DNA of 64,000 bases, from positions 124,001 through 188,000 of the forward strand of contig NZ_JANLCN010000003.1 in the NCBI RefSeq assembly GCF_024979255.1. Direction: 5' to 3'. The translations under genes and the position numbers were made by a program. Positions 6,921 through 15,914 of the stretch are shown here, piece after piece. The notes beneath the pieces are model-generated. The model searched no databases and had not been told where the DNA came from. It was given only the letters and a program-made list of their open reading frames with translations. Positions within the stretch are counted from its first letter, which is position 1. Each line of letters begins with the position of its first letter. Origin of the DNA: Herbiconiux moechotypicola (GTDB lineage Bacteria; Actinomycetota; Actinomycetes; Actinomycetales; Microbacteriaceae).

Positions 6921-9572
6921 TCACCCCGTGTTCTGCAGCCCCGCCGCCACCCCGTTCACGGCGAGCAGCAGCAGCCGGTGCGGCGCATCCGCCGGATCGC
7001 TCGACCCCGACTCCCGCACCGCCCGCAGCGCCCGCAGCTGCAGCAGCGACAGCGCGTCCACATAGGGGCTCCGCAACCGCACCGCACGCCGCAGCACCGG
7101 CCGGTCTTCGAGGATCGTCTCGTGCCCGCTGGTGCGCTTCACCCACTCGGCCGTGAGCGCCATCTCCTCCTGCACGAGCGCGGCCAGGTCGGGCCGTTCG
7201 CCCAGGGCGAGGTAGCGCTCGGCGATGCGCGCATCCGTCTTCGCCAGCGACATCTCGACGTTGTCGATCATCGCCTGGAACAGCGGCCACCGCGCATAGG
7301 CGTCGCGCAGCACGGCCTCATCGCCCACGGCGGCGAGCGCCGAGCCGAGCCCGAACCAGCCGGTGAGGTTGATGCGCGCCTGCGTCCACGAGAACACCCA
7401 CGGAATGGCCCTGAGGTCTTCGAGCGACTCCACCGAGAGCCCGCGCCGCGCCGGCCGCGAGCCGAGCGCGAGCAGCCCCACCTCCTCCATCGGAGTGACC
7501 TGCGCGAACCAGGGCGCGAAGCCCTCGGCCTTCACCAGCTCGAAGAACCGGATGCGCGAGGCCTCGTCCATGGTGGCCGCCACCGCCGCGAAGTCGTCGG
7601 CCGCCGCGCGGTTCGCCTCCTCGTTCGAGGGGCTCGAGGCCAGCAGCGTCGCCGCGGCCATCTGCTCGATGTGGCGCACCGCGATGTCTTTGTCGCCGTA
7701 TTGCGCGAAGATCACCTCACCCTGCTCGGTGAGCTTGAAGCGCCCGTCGACCGACCCCGGGGGCTGCGCGAGCACGGCCTCGTTGGCGGGCCCGCCGCCG
7801 CGCCCGAGCGCGCCGCCGCGCCCGTGGAAGAGCGTGAGCACGATGTCGTTCTCGGCCGCCCAGTCGGCGATGCGCTGCTGCGCCGAGTAGAGCGCGAGCG
7901 TGGCCGACACGGGCCCGACGTCTTTCGACGAGTCGGAGTAGCCGAGCATCACCTCGATGCGCCGCCCCGTGGCCGCCATGCGCGCCTTCACCGGCTCGAG
8001 CTCGATCATCTCGCTCAGGATGCGCGTGGAGGCCTGCAGGTCGTCGAAGGTCTCGAACAGCGGGATGGCGTCGAGCGTGGGGGCGTCGGCGCCGAGCGCC
8101 GCCTCGGCGAGCTCGTACACGGCCGCGAGGTCGGCGGAGGACTGCGTGAACGACACGATGTAGCGGCGGGCGGCGTTGACGCCGTAGCGGCCCTGGAGGT
8201 ACTTGATGGTGCGGTAGACCTCGAGCACCTCCTCGGTCATCTCGCCGCGGGCGCCGCCCGCGCGGACCTCCTCGAGCGCCTGCCGGTGCACCTTCGAGTG
8301 CTGCCGCACCTCGAGCTCGGCGAGGTGGAACCCGAAGGTCTGCACCTGCCACACGAGGTTCTGCAGCTCCCCGTTCGCGCTGCGTGCGGCACCGCCGGCG
8401 CGCAGCGACTCCTGCACCACCGCGAGGTCGGCGAGCAGCTGCTCGGGGCCGGCGTAGGCGAGCCCGTCTTCGCCGCGCCGCGTGGCCGCGATGCGCTCGG
8501 CGATCACGAGCACCACGCGCCGGTGCGGCTCGTTCGGCGCCCGGGTGCCGATGGTGGAGGTGACCCGGCCGGCGATGCGCTCCTGCTCGGCGGCGAGTGC
8601 GACGAGCGCCTCGCTCGGCGGGGTGTCGGCCTCGTCGAGGGTGAGGGTGCGGCCGATGCGGTCGGCGGCGTGCTCGAGCCCGAGCAGCACGTGCTCGGCG
8701 GCGATGGCCGCGGCGGCCTTGGTGGTCTCGGCGGTGACGAAGGGGTTGCCGTCGCGGTCGGCGGCGATCCAGCTGCCGAGTCGCATGAAGGCAGGCGCGA
8801 GGGCGGGAGCCCGGCCGGCGTCGGCCCCGAGCATCCAGTCGTCGAGCAGTCGGTACACCTTCGGCACCGTCTGGAACAGCGTCTGGTCGAAGATGGCCAT
8901 CGAGGTGCGCACCTCGTCGAGCGGGGTGGGGCGGGTGGTGCGCAGCGGCGAGGTGCGCCACAGCACCTCGATCTCCTCGAGCAGACGCCGCTCGTTCTCG
9001 GCGAGCGCCGAGGCGCCGTCCTCGGCGTCGCGCTGATCGAGCAGCTCGCTGATGCGCCGGATGCCCGAGGCGATGGCGCGGCGGCGGGCCTCGGTGGGAT
9101 GCGCGGTGAGCACGGGATGGAATCGCAGCGACTGCAGGCGCTCGGCCGCCGCATCCGGACCCAGCTCTTCGGTGAGCTTCTCGATCGCGGCGGGCAGCGA
9201 GTCGGGGCGCGGGGCGTCGGCGCGCAGCACGCGCACGCGGTGGTGCTCCTCGGCGAGGTTGGAGAGGTGGAAGTAGCAGGTGAAGGCGCGAGCGATCTGC
9301 TCGGCGCGCTCGGGGGTGAACGACTCCACGAGCGCCTCGGCGTCTTCGATGGAGGCGTCGCTGTCGCGCTCATAGGCGTGGATGACGAGGCTGCGCAGCT
9401 TCTCCACGTCGGCGAGCAGCTCGTCACCGCCGGCCTCGGTGAGCACGCGGCCGAGCAGCGCTCCGAGCAGGCGCACGTCGGCGCGCAGGTCGCGATCGAC
9501 CTCGTCGCGGACGCTCTGGCGGGTGAGATCGGTGCTGTCGGCGGGTGGTTCCAACTCGCTGTTCACCCTCAT
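6921..9572 (-). CDS. ppc: Phosphoenolpyruvate carboxylase
   Basis: The product is about 883 residues, the standard bacterial length. It carries the catalytic histidine in VLTAHPTEARRRA (about residue 155), the glycine-rich GYSDSSKDVGPVSA, FHGRGGALGRGGGP with the essential arginines, and the conserved C-terminal QNTG. It adds bicarbonate to phosphoenolpyruvate to make oxaloacetate, replenishing the citric acid cycle. ATG at 9572 and GTG at 9575 are both possible; no convincing ribosome site is seen. It is transcribed away from the DEAD-box gene across a 94-base gap. The long frame opposite it is a high-GC shadow. Confidence 0.97.
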   Translation of the reverse strand: MRVNSELEPPADSTDLTRQSVRDEVDRDLRADVRLLGALLGRVLTEAGGDELLADVEKLRSLVIHAYERDSDASIEDAEALVESFTPERAEQIARAFTCYFHLSNLAEEHHRVRVLRADAPRPDSLPAAIEKLTEELGPDAAAERLQSLRFHPVLTAHPTEARRRAIASGIRRISELLDQRDAEDGASALAENERRLLEEIEVLWRTSPLRTTRPTPLDEVRTSMAIFDQTLFQTVPKVYRLLDDWMLGADAGRAPALAPAFMRLGSWIAADRDGNPFVTAETTKAAAAIAAEHVLLGLEHAADRIGRTLTLDEADTPPSEALVALAAEQERIAGRVTSTIGTRAPNEPHRRVVLVIAERIAATRRGEDGLAYAGPEQLLADLAVVQESLRAGGAARSANGELQNLVWQVQTFGFHLAELEVRQHSKVHRQALEEVRAGGARGEMTEEVLEVYRTIKYLQGRYGVNAARRYIVSFTQSSADLAAVYELAEAALGADAPTLDAIPLFETFDDLQASTRILSEMIELEPVKARMAATGRRIEVMLGYSDSSKDVGPVSATLALYSAQQRIADWAAENDIVLTLFHGRGGALGRGGGPANEAVLAQPPGSVDGRFKLTEQGEVIFAQYGDKDIAVRHIEQMAAATLLASSPSNEEANRAAADDFAAVAATMDEASRIRFFELVKAEGFAPWFAQVTPMEEVGLLALGSRPARRGLSVESLEDLRAIPWVFSWTQARINLTGWFGLGSALAAVGDEAVLRDAYARWPLFQAMIDNVEMSLAKTDARIAERYLALGERPDLAALVQEEMALTAEWVKRTSGHETILEDRPVLRRAVRLRSPYVDALSLLQLRALRAVRESGSSDPADAPHRLLLLAVNGVAAGLQNTG

Positions 9573-9666
9573 CACGGTAGTGCCCGGTCACTCCCCGCGA
9601 AAATCCTGCCGTGTTCGACGGCCTCCCTCCCAGCACCGGCACCGCCGGAGGACTACCGTTGACCCC

Positions 9667-11514
9667 ATGTCCTCCCCCAGCGCCGACGACTCGGCCGACC
9701 AGTCCACCGCCCCCACCGGCCCGTCCTTCGCAGACCTCGGCCTCGACGACGCGGTGCTGAAGGCCCTCCGCGACGTGGGCTACGAAACCCCCTCCGCCAT
9801 CCAGGCGGCCACCATCCCGCCGCTGCTCGCGGGGCGCGACGTGCTCGGCACCGCGCAGACCGGCACCGGCAAGACCGCGGCGTTCGCGCTGCCCATCCTC
9901 TCCCGCCTCGACCTGGCGCAGAAGACGCCGCAGGCGCTCGTGCTCGCCCCCACCCGCGAGCTCGCGCTGCAGGTGTGCGAGGCGTTCGAGAGCTACTCGG
10001 CGCACCTGCGCGGTGTGCACGTGCTCCCCGTCTACGGCGGGCAGGGCTACGGCGTGCAGCTGTCGGCGCTCCGCCGCGGCGTGCACATCGTGGTGGGCAC
10101 CCCCGGCCGCATCATGGACCACCTCGACAAGGGCACCCTCGACCTGTCGCAGCTGAAGTACCTCGTGCTCGACGAGGCCGACGAGATGCTCAAGATGGGC
10201 TTCGCCGAAGACGTGGAGACCATCCTCGCCGACACGCCCGACGACAAGCAGGTGGCGCTGTTCTCGGCCACCATGCCGGCGCAGATCCGCCGGCTCTCGG
10301 GCCAGTACCTCAACGACCCCGAGGAGATCTCGGTCAAGTCGAAGACCACCACCTCGGCCAACATCACCCAGCGCTACCTCGTGGTGTCGTACCCGCAGAA
10401 GGTCGACGCCCTCACGCGCATCCTCGAGGTCGAGAACTTCGAGGGCATGATCGTGTTCACCCGCACCAAGAACGAGACCGAGACCCTGGCCGAGAAACTG
10501 CGGGCCCGTGGCTACTCGGCGGCGGCCATCAACGGCGACGTGGCGCAGGCGCAGCGCGAGCGCACGGTGAACCAGCTGAAGTCGGGCAAGCTCGACATCC
10601 TGGTGGCGACGGATGTGGCGGCGCGCGGTCTCGACGTGGAGCGCATCAGCCACGTGGTGAACTTCGACCTGCCGATCGACACCGAGTCGTACGTGCACCG
10701 CATCGGGCGCACGGGCCGGGCGGGCCGCACCGGAGACGCGATCAGCTTCGTCACCCCGCGCGAGCGCCGCATGCTGGTGTCGATCGAGAAGGCCACCCGC
10801 CAGCCGCTCACCGAGATGAAGCTGCCGAGCGTCGACGACGTGAACGCCACGCGCCTCACCCGGTTCGACGACGCCATCACGGCGGCGCTGGCCGACCCGG
10901 AGCAGATCCAGACCTTCCGCGACATCGTGGGACACTACGTGTCGCACCACGACGTGCCCGAGGCCGACGTGGCGGCGGCGCTCGCGGTGGTGGCGCAGGG
11001 CGACACCCCGCTGCTGCTGGAGCCCGATCCCGAGCCGGAGCGGCGGTCGCGGTTCGACCGCGATCGCGACCGAGACCGGGACGGGGGTCGGGGCGAGCGC
11101 GGCGAGCGGGGCGACCGTTTCGAGCGCGGGGATCGCGGCGCCCGTGGCGAGCGGGACCGCGATCGCGACCGCGGGTCGCGCTACGACCGCGACGAGCGGG
11201 ACGGTCGCGGCGACCGCTACGGCTCCGACCGCGACGACCGGCGTGCCCGCACCTCGGAGCGCTTCGCGTCGTACCGCATCGCGGTCGGCCGCCGCCAGCG
11301 TGTCGAGCCCCGCCAGATCGTGGGCGCCCTCGCCAACGAGGGCGGCCTCCGCCGCGAAGACTTCGGGGCCATCCAGATCAAGCCCGACTTCTCGATCGTC
11401 GAGCTCCCCGCCGACCTCCCCCGCGGCACCCTCGACCGCCTCCGCGACACCCGCATCTCGGGCAAGCTCATCGAACTCCGCCCCGACCGCTACACCCGCC
11501 GCCCCCGCGACTGA
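9667..11514 (+). CDS. deaD: DEAD-box ATP-dependent RNA helicase (DeaD/CsdA type)
   Basis: The product is 615 residues. The motifs appear in order: Q motif (TPSAIQAATIP), motif I AQTGTGKT (residues 63-70), PTRELALQV, TPGR, DEAD, SAT, and helicase C-terminal motifs TDVAARGLDV and HRIGRTGRAGR. Residues about 455-530 are an Arg/Asp/Gly-rich linker with repeated RDRD and RGERGDR units. The C-terminal 80 residues form a DbpA-type RNA-binding domain (IAVGRRQRVEPRQIVGAL). The protein unwinds structured RNA in ribosome assembly and mRNA turnover, especially in cold. The ATG at 9667 is the first start giving a normal N-terminus; GGAGGA lies 14 bases upstream. Confidence 0.95.
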   Translation: MSSPSADDSADQSTAPTGPSFADLGLDDAVLKALRDVGYETPSAIQAATIPPLLAGRDVLGTAQTGTGKTAAFALPILSRLDLAQKTPQALVLAPTRELALQVCEAFESYSAHLRGVHVLPVYGGQGYGVQLSALRRGVHIVVGTPGRIMDHLDKGTLDLSQLKYLVLDEADEMLKMGFAEDVETILADTPDDKQVALFSATMPAQIRRLSGQYLNDPEEISVKSKTTTSANITQRYLVVSYPQKVDALTRILEVENFEGMIVFTRTKNETETLAEKLRARGYSAAAINGDVAQAQRERTVNQLKSGKLDILVATDVAARGLDVERISHVVNFDLPIDTESYVHRIGRTGRAGRTGDAISFVTPRERRMLVSIEKATRQPLTEMKLPSVDDVNATRLTRFDDAITAALADPEQIQTFRDIVGHYVSHHDVPEADVAAALAVVAQGDTPLLLEPDPEPERRSRFDRDRDRDRDGGRGERGERGDRFERGDRGARGERDRDRDRGSRYDRDERDGRGDRYGSDRDDRRARTSERFASYRIAVGRRQRVEPRQIVGALANEGGLRREDFGAIQIKPDFSIVELPADLPRGTLDRLRDTRISGKLIELRPDRYTRRPRD

Positions 11515-11529
11515 CGCCCTGTGCGTCCT

Positions 11530-11545
11530 CCCCGCGATCGCGGGG
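11530..11545. terminator. GC hairpin between convergent deaD and CGNR genes
   Basis: CCCCGC, loop GATC, GCGGGG is a perfect self-complementary 16-mer, 15 bases after the deaD stop. It lies in the 97-base gap before the end of the leftward CGNR gene. There is no T-run. Bidirectional termination is inferred from its location. Confidence 0.35.
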
Positions 11546-11611
11546 GCGGGCGGCACCTGGGCGGCGACGCCCGAGGCGGCGGCCCGGTCGCCCGGCCTCA
11601 GCCGCGCGCCC

Positions 11612-12148
11612 TCAGACGGTCGAGTGCCGGCGCCGATAGGCCGCGGCCTTGACCCGGTTGCCGCACTCCTCCATGCCGCACCAGGCGCGACGGGACCCGC
11701 GGGAGCGGTCGACGAACACGCGGGTGCATCGATCGCGACCGCACTCCTTCACGACCAGCGCGGGATCGGCCACTACCTCGACGGCGTTGCGGGCGAGCGC
11801 CGAGAGCACCTCCCGGGGAGATCCGAGGTGCTCGACCCCCTCGGCTCTCAGCACCGGGCGCACACTCGGGGTGGCGGCGAAGCGATTCACCGTGGCCACC
11901 GCCTCCTCGGGGGGCGCGGTGGCGCTCAGTCGCGCGGTGATGGCGGCGTAGATCGCCTCGCGCAGCTCCCGTGCCTCGAGGAGATCGGCGGTCGAACTGG
12001 TGATCGGCGCCGAGACGATACCCGACTGGAGCGCCCAGTCATCGAGATCGGCCGCCACGACGAGCAGCTCCTCCGGCGCGTCGCGGCGCCATTTGAGGGT
12101 GCCAGCGAAGTCGAGCGCCGCCTCACCACTGACGAACACGTGTGTCAC
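11612..12148 (-). CDS. CGNR zinc finger / ABATE domain transcriptional regulator
   Basis: The product is 178 residues. Residues 5-125 form the ABATE (stress-responsive) domain, beginning with a strand ending in EAALDFAGTL. Residues 133-172 form the CGNR zinc finger, with cysteines in CGRDRC and WCGMEECGNR followed by a basic helix (VKAAAYRRRH) that should contact DNA. The family acts as small-molecule or stress sensors, usually autoregulated. The GTG at 12148 lies inside the first of two identical inverted repeats, so the protein probably represses its own start. The divergent gene is a DinB-like protein. Confidence 0.85.
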   Translation of the reverse strand: MTHVFVSGEAALDFAGTLKWRRDAPEELLVVAADLDDWALQSGIVSAPITSSTADLLEARELREAIYAAITARLSATAPPEEAVATVNRFAATPSVRPVLRAEGVEHLGSPREVLSALARNAVEVVADPALVVKECGRDRCTRVFVDRSRGSRRAWCGMEECGNRVKAAAYRRRHSTV

Positions 12149-12170
12149 GTCACCATCTTGACCGGTGACG
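12148..12170. promoter_or_regulatory. Operator copy 1: CGTCACC-N9-GGTGACG
   Basis: CGTCACC at 12148-12154 and GGTGACG at 12164-12170 are perfect complements with a 9-base spacer. The left arm touches the GTG start codon of the CGNR gene. An identical repeat lies 40 bases to the right, about four helical turns. Autoregulation by the CGNR protein is inferred from position. Confidence 0.6.
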
Positions 12171-12187
12171 GGAGTTCATGCAAGTAT

Positions 12188-12210
12188 CGTCACCACTTGA
12201 ACCGGTGACG
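12188..12210. promoter_or_regulatory. Operator copy 2: CGTCACC-N9-GGTGACG
   Basis: CGTCACC at 12188-12194 and GGTGACG at 12204-12210 repeat copy 1 exactly in both arms and spacer length. The spacers are also alike (ATCTTGACC and ACTTGAACC). It lies 74 bases upstream of the DinB-like start, so it could control both divergent genes. Confidence 0.6.
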
Positions 12211-12284
12211 CACGCGGGCGCATCGGCTCTCCTGCACATCCAGACGCCGATCCCACCGGCCATCGACCCCCGATTGGAACGCTC

Positions 12285-12770
12285 ATGCTGACCCCCGACG
12301 ACTACTGGTACTTCACCGATCGTGCCCTGCGAGGTCTCACCGACATCGTGCGCGAGCTCGGCGATGACCTCGCGAACCGGCGCCCGCCGTTGCCGGGCGC
12401 CAACAGCCCGTACGCTCTCCTCACGCACTGTCTGGGAGTGGTGGACGCCTGGGTGGGCGGATTCGTGGCCGGGCGCCCGATCGACCGCGACCGCGACGCG
12501 GAGTTCGTGGCCGAGGGCTCCGTGACCGCCCTGCTGACCCGGGCTGAGGAAACGCGGGGCCGGTTCCTGCTCGACCTCCGGGCCGCCGATCCGTCCGCCC
12601 CGCTGAAGGCGCAGCCGCCCGCCGACTTCGAGGGCCCCGACCGCGGGCTCGACGCGGGCGCCGCACTGCAGCACGTCTACGAGGAGCTTGCCCAGCATCA
12701 CGGGCAGATGCAGCAGATGCGCGACCTCCTTCTCGCGGTCGAGCGAGGCGATCTGGTGGTCGCGCGGTGA
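12285..12770 (+). CDS. DinB-like DUF664 protein (mycothiol-dependent enzyme family)
   Basis: The product is 161 residues with the four-helix DinB fold. The metal-binding histidines are visible as LLTHCLG (about residue 49) and ELAQHHGQM (about 130), near the usual spacing for the first and last ligands. Family members use mycothiol for thiol-transfer or isomerisation in actinobacteria; the substrate here is unknown. Its stop overlaps the GTG of the following aminotransferase by 4 bases (GTGA), so the two are translationally coupled. Two CGNR-type operators lie upstream. Confidence 0.8.
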   Translation: MLTPDDYWYFTDRALRGLTDIVRELGDDLANRRPPLPGANSPYALLTHCLGVVDAWVGGFVAGRPIDRDRDAEFVAEGSVTALLTRAEETRGRFLLDLRAADPSAPLKAQPPADFEGPDRGLDAGAALQHVYEELAQHHGQMQQMRDLLLAVERGDLVVAR

Positions 12771-13987
12771 GCGGCTCGAGCCCGTTCGACCGGATCGACG
12801 AGGGCCGCCTGCGCAGCGGTGCGGGCGTGAAGTGGGGCGCCGTCGCCCCGGAGGTGCTGCCCGCCTGGGTCGCCGACATGGACTTCGGCATTCCGGGAGC
12901 CGTGCGCGAGGCGCTCTCCCGAGCCGTCGCGAGAGAGGACCTCGGCTACCCGTTCTGGCCCGGCGGCGACCCTGTCGTGCTGTCGTTCGAACGCCGGATG
13001 CGACGGTTCGGCTGGACACCGGAACCGGGTCGCACCCGCGTGTTCACCGATCTCATCCAGGTGCTGCAGGTGATGATCGAGCACGCCACCGAGCCGGGCG
13101 ACGGCGTTGCGGTGCACGTTCCGGCCTATCCCCCGTTCCTCGCCGCCATCGAGCGCTCGGGGCGGCGTATCATCCCCATCGCAGCCCGGCTGGGTGCGCG
13201 AGGATGGACCTTCGACGACGAAGGGCTCCCCGAACGTCTGCGCCGCGACAGCTGCCGGCTGCTGCTGCTCGTCAACCCCCACAACCCCACGGGTCGCGTG
13301 TTCGACCGGCACGAACTGACCACGCTCGCGACGATCGCCGCCGATCTTGACCTCGTCGTGCTGAGCGACGAGATCCACGCCGACCTCACCTATGGTGATC
13401 GCGAGCACATCCCGTTCGCCTCCGTGTCGCCCGATGCCGCCGCACGCACCATCACGGCCACGAGTGCCACCAAGGCCTTCAACATCGCCGGGATGCGCTG
13501 CGCCGTGGCGCACATCGGCCCCGACGAGGTGCGCGACCGCATCGAGCGGGAGCCGCTGGACTACTTCGGCCAGCCGAGCATCCTGAGCCGGGTCGCCACC
13601 TGTGCGGCATGGGACGATTCGGGTCCCTGGCTCGACGGGCTTCGGCTCCGACTTGCCGAAAACCGTGCCATCGTGGCCGACTGGGTAGAGTCGCGTGCTG
13701 GTGTGGCGCACGTGCAGCCAGAGGCGACCTACCTCGCCTGGCTCGACTTCGGGGCGACAGCGATCGGATCGGACCCCGCGGGCATCCTCCACCGACGAGG
13801 CGGGGTGCTGCTGAGCGAGGGGGCGGAGTTCTCGCAGCACACGATCGTCGACACCCGGTCGTTCGCCCGACTCAACTTCGCCACCTCGGAGCAGGTGCTG
13901 CTCCGCGCGCTCGCGCGAGTCGATGCGGTGCTCGACGGCGCACCTGACGGACTGCTCGACGGGCCCGGCCATGCGCCGCGCCGATGA
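12767..13987 (+). CDS. patB: MalY/PatB-type PLP-dependent C-S lyase (class I/II aminotransferase fold)
   Basis: The product is 406 residues. PatB hallmarks are present: AWVADMDFGIP near residue 35, the PLP-phosphate region VHVPAYPPF, NPHNPTGRVF, SDEIHADL and the Schiff-base lysine in TSATKAFNIAGMRCA (about residue 242). These enzymes cleave cystathionine or other S-conjugates to a thiol, pyruvate and ammonia, and some also act as regulators. Coupling to the DUF664 thiol-related gene suggests sulfur conjugate turnover; that link is inference. GTG start at 12767. Confidence 0.88.
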   Translation: MSGSSPFDRIDEGRLRSGAGVKWGAVAPEVLPAWVADMDFGIPGAVREALSRAVAREDLGYPFWPGGDPVVLSFERRMRRFGWTPEPGRTRVFTDLIQVLQVMIEHATEPGDGVAVHVPAYPPFLAAIERSGRRIIPIAARLGARGWTFDDEGLPERLRRDSCRLLLLVNPHNPTGRVFDRHELTTLATIAADLDLVVLSDEIHADLTYGDREHIPFASVSPDAAARTITATSATKAFNIAGMRCAVAHIGPDEVRDRIEREPLDYFGQPSILSRVATCAAWDDSGPWLDGLRLRLAENRAIVADWVESRAGVAHVQPEATYLAWLDFGATAIGSDPAGILHRRGGVLLSEGAEFSQHTIVDTRSFARLNFATSEQVLLRALARVDAVLDGAPDGLLDGPGHAPRR

Positions 13988-14603
13988 CGACCGCCGGGTT
14001 CGAGAGCTCCGCCGCGATCGGGTGATCGAGTGCCTCGCCGCCCAACCAGGACCCTGGACCACGGGCGATCTGGCCGTCACGGTGAGGATTCAAGGATCGA
14101 CCCTAGACCGTGTGCTCGGCGGCCTGGCAGACGAGGGCGCCGTGCTGTCGACCAGGCGAATCGGGTTGATGGCCGGCCCGATGCTCTTCTCGCGAAGCCC
14201 TCACGCCCCGGCGAGATGGGCCACCACCTTCGGGGCAGTGATCGAGCCCTACCTCTCCGATACCGACATCGTGGCGGGGACTCCGCTGGAGCTCGCCGTG
14301 TCGACGAGAACACGCCTCCTGCTGCTCGCCCGGTACGAGCGGACGGCGGGCCTGGTCTTCGCTCGCGGGGACGGCGGTGCGGCGCATCCCGAGAGCGCGA
14401 CGCTCGATCGGGCGAGCGCCGCCTCGATCCGCACGCTCCGCGGGCGACTGCTGCTGGGTACACCGCGCGGCGCCCCGCCGACGACCGTCTCGGAACTCCG
14501 GCCCGTGGCACAGCGCCTGCAGCGGGCGCTGGCGCGAAACTACCCGCTCGTCTGCGGGCGCACCGAGGTGCCCGACTCCGAAAGCCTCACGACCCTCGCG
14601 TGA
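13971..14603 (+). CDS. Winged-helix protein, possibly a divergent IclR-like regulator
   Basis: The product is 210 residues. Residues 5-60 fit a winged helix (RRDRVIECLAAQPGPWTTGD, then GSTLDRVLGGLADEGAVLST). The rest resembles a shortened IclR effector domain (about 90-195) but without clear family motifs, so the assignment is tentative. The ATG at 13971 overlaps the end of the C-S lyase by 17 bases; the frame is open upstream. Probably the last gene of the DUF664-patB operon and perhaps its regulator. Confidence 0.55.
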   Translation: MRRADDDRRVRELRRDRVIECLAAQPGPWTTGDLAVTVRIQGSTLDRVLGGLADEGAVLSTRRIGLMAGPMLFSRSPHAPARWATTFGAVIEPYLSDTDIVAGTPLELAVSTRTRLLLLARYERTAGLVFARGDGGAAHPESATLDRASAASIRTLRGRLLLGTPRGAPPTTVSELRPVAQRLQRALARNYPLVCGRTEVPDSESLTTLA

Positions 14604-14658
14604 CCACACGTGCGGGGCGTCGCGGGGCGGGTGGCCTCGGGCAGGTCAGGGTGGGCGG

Positions 14659-14687
14659 GTGACGGATACGCGGCGGTGCAGCATACT
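14659..14687 (+). promoter_or_regulatory. Candidate sigma-70-type promoter for the DyP-encapsulin operon
   Basis: GTGACG (14659-14664) and CATACT (14682-14687) are separated by 17 bases. Transcription would start near 14693, about 60 bases before the GTG at 14753. This argues against the further-upstream ATG at 14702 as the start. Consensus match only. Confidence 0.4.
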
Positions 14688-14752
14688 GGGGCGGTGGCGG
14701 TGTGCCGCGAGGGATGCGCTGCCCTCGCGCCGGAGTCGCAGAGGGAGGGCGC

Positions 14753-15886
14753 GTGGCCGGGAGTGACGCAGACGGGGCGACCACCGCATCCGGCAGGGTG
14801 CCGATCGAGCCGCAGAGCATCGACGCCCCGCTCACACAGTCGGCCGTGTTCCTCGTGCTCACGGTGGGCGACGACCCCGGTGCCGTCGCCCAGGTGCGCG
14901 ATGTGCTGGCCGGGCTCGACGAGCTCGTGAAGACGGTGTCGTTCCGCGATCTCTCCTCGGCGCTCACCTGCACGGTCGCGATCGGCGCCCGCGTGTGGCC
15001 CGCTCTCGTGCGCCGGCCGATGCCGGCCGAGCTGCACCCGTTCCGGCCGGTGCGCGGCAGCACCCACACGGCGCCGTCGACCCCCGGAGACCTGCTGTTC
15101 CACATCCGGGCCGACCGCCGCGACCTGTGCTTCGAGTTCGAGCGCATCCTGCTCGACCAGCTGGGTGCGGCCGTGACCGTCGTCGACGAGACCATCGGAT
15201 TCCGCTACTTCGACGTGCGCGACCTGCTCGGGTTCGTCGACGGCACGGCCAACCCGGTGGGGCGCGAACTGCCCGAGTCGACGATCGTCGGCCCCGAAGA
15301 CCCGGCGGGCGAGGGCGGCAGCTACGTGGTGGTGCAGAAGTACACGCACCCGATCGAGGCCTGGCGGGCGCTCAGCACCGAGCAGCAGGAGGCGATCATC
15401 GGCCGCACGAAGGCCGACAACATCGAGCTCGACGACGCCGTCTCGGGCCAGAAGTCGCACAAGACGCTCAACACCATCACCGACGACAGCGGCGAGGAGG
15501 TCGACATCCTCCGCGACAACATGCCCTTCGGCAGCCCCGCCTCGGGCGAGTTCGGCACCTACTTCATCGGCTACTCGCGCCGCCTCTGGGTGATCGAACG
15601 GATGCTCGAACGCATGTTCATCGGCGACCCGCCCGGCCTGCACGACCGCATCCTCGACTTCTCCACCGCCCTCACCGGCAGCACCTTCTTCGCCCCGAGC
15701 GCCGACCTCCTCGCCTCCCTCGACGACGACCCGGCCGCCGCCGACGACGCCTCCGCCACCGTCAACGACTCACCCGACGCCGCCACCGACACCGATGCCG
15801 CTCCTGCCCCGGCCTCTGCCCCACCGCCCGGCCCGGCCTCGGCCGCGCCCGACGGCTCGCTCGGCCTCGGGTCGCTCAGACCCTGA
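14753..15886 (+). CDS. Dye-decolorizing peroxidase (DyP), encapsulin cargo
   Basis: The product is 377 residues. It has the DyP signature GFVDGTANP (about 158-166, distal aspartate), the proximal heme histidine in GQKSHKTLNT and the distal arginine in ILRDNMPFGS. After the fold ends near residue 320 comes an Ala/Pro/Asp-rich flexible linker and the terminal DGSLGLGSLRP, which matches known encapsulin cargo-loading peptides. It is therefore a heme peroxidase packaged in the shell encoded 28 bases downstream. The GTG at 14753 has GAGGGAGGG 4-12 bases upstream; an ATG at 14702 is in frame but has no ribosome site. Confidence 0.93.
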   Translation: MAGSDADGATTASGRVPIEPQSIDAPLTQSAVFLVLTVGDDPGAVAQVRDVLAGLDELVKTVSFRDLSSALTCTVAIGARVWPALVRRPMPAELHPFRPVRGSTHTAPSTPGDLLFHIRADRRDLCFEFERILLDQLGAAVTVVDETIGFRYFDVRDLLGFVDGTANPVGRELPESTIVGPEDPAGEGGSYVVVQKYTHPIEAWRALSTEQQEAIIGRTKADNIELDDAVSGQKSHKTLNTITDDSGEEVDILRDNMPFGSPASGEFGTYFIGYSRRLWVIERMLERMFIGDPPGLHDRILDFSTALTGSTFFAPSADLLASLDDDPAAADDASATVNDSPDAATDTDAAPAPASAPPPGPASAAPDGSLGLGSLRP

Positions 15887-15914
15887 TTCCCCGCCACCCC
15901 GAGAGGACCACCCC

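Noticed and set aside
6177-9662. A 1161-residue open frame opposite ppc
   Set aside because: Its composition (His/Arg/Gly-rich, no domains) is that of a high-GC antisense shadow. The opposite strand encodes a full, motif-complete PEP carboxylase.
11060-11260. CRISPR-like or tandem repeat array in the helicase gene
   Set aside because: The repeats are codon-level copies of Arg-Asp and Arg-Gly units in the linker of the DEAD-box protein, not spaced direct repeats.
9424-11556. A 710-residue open frame opposite deaD
   Set aside because: It has no recognisable domain and mirrors the RNA helicase codons exactly; a shadow.
14702-14752. An N-terminal extension of the DyP peroxidase to ATG 14702
   Set aside because: No ribosome site precedes it and the candidate promoter starts transcription near 14693. 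GTG 14753 has a good GAGGGAGGG.
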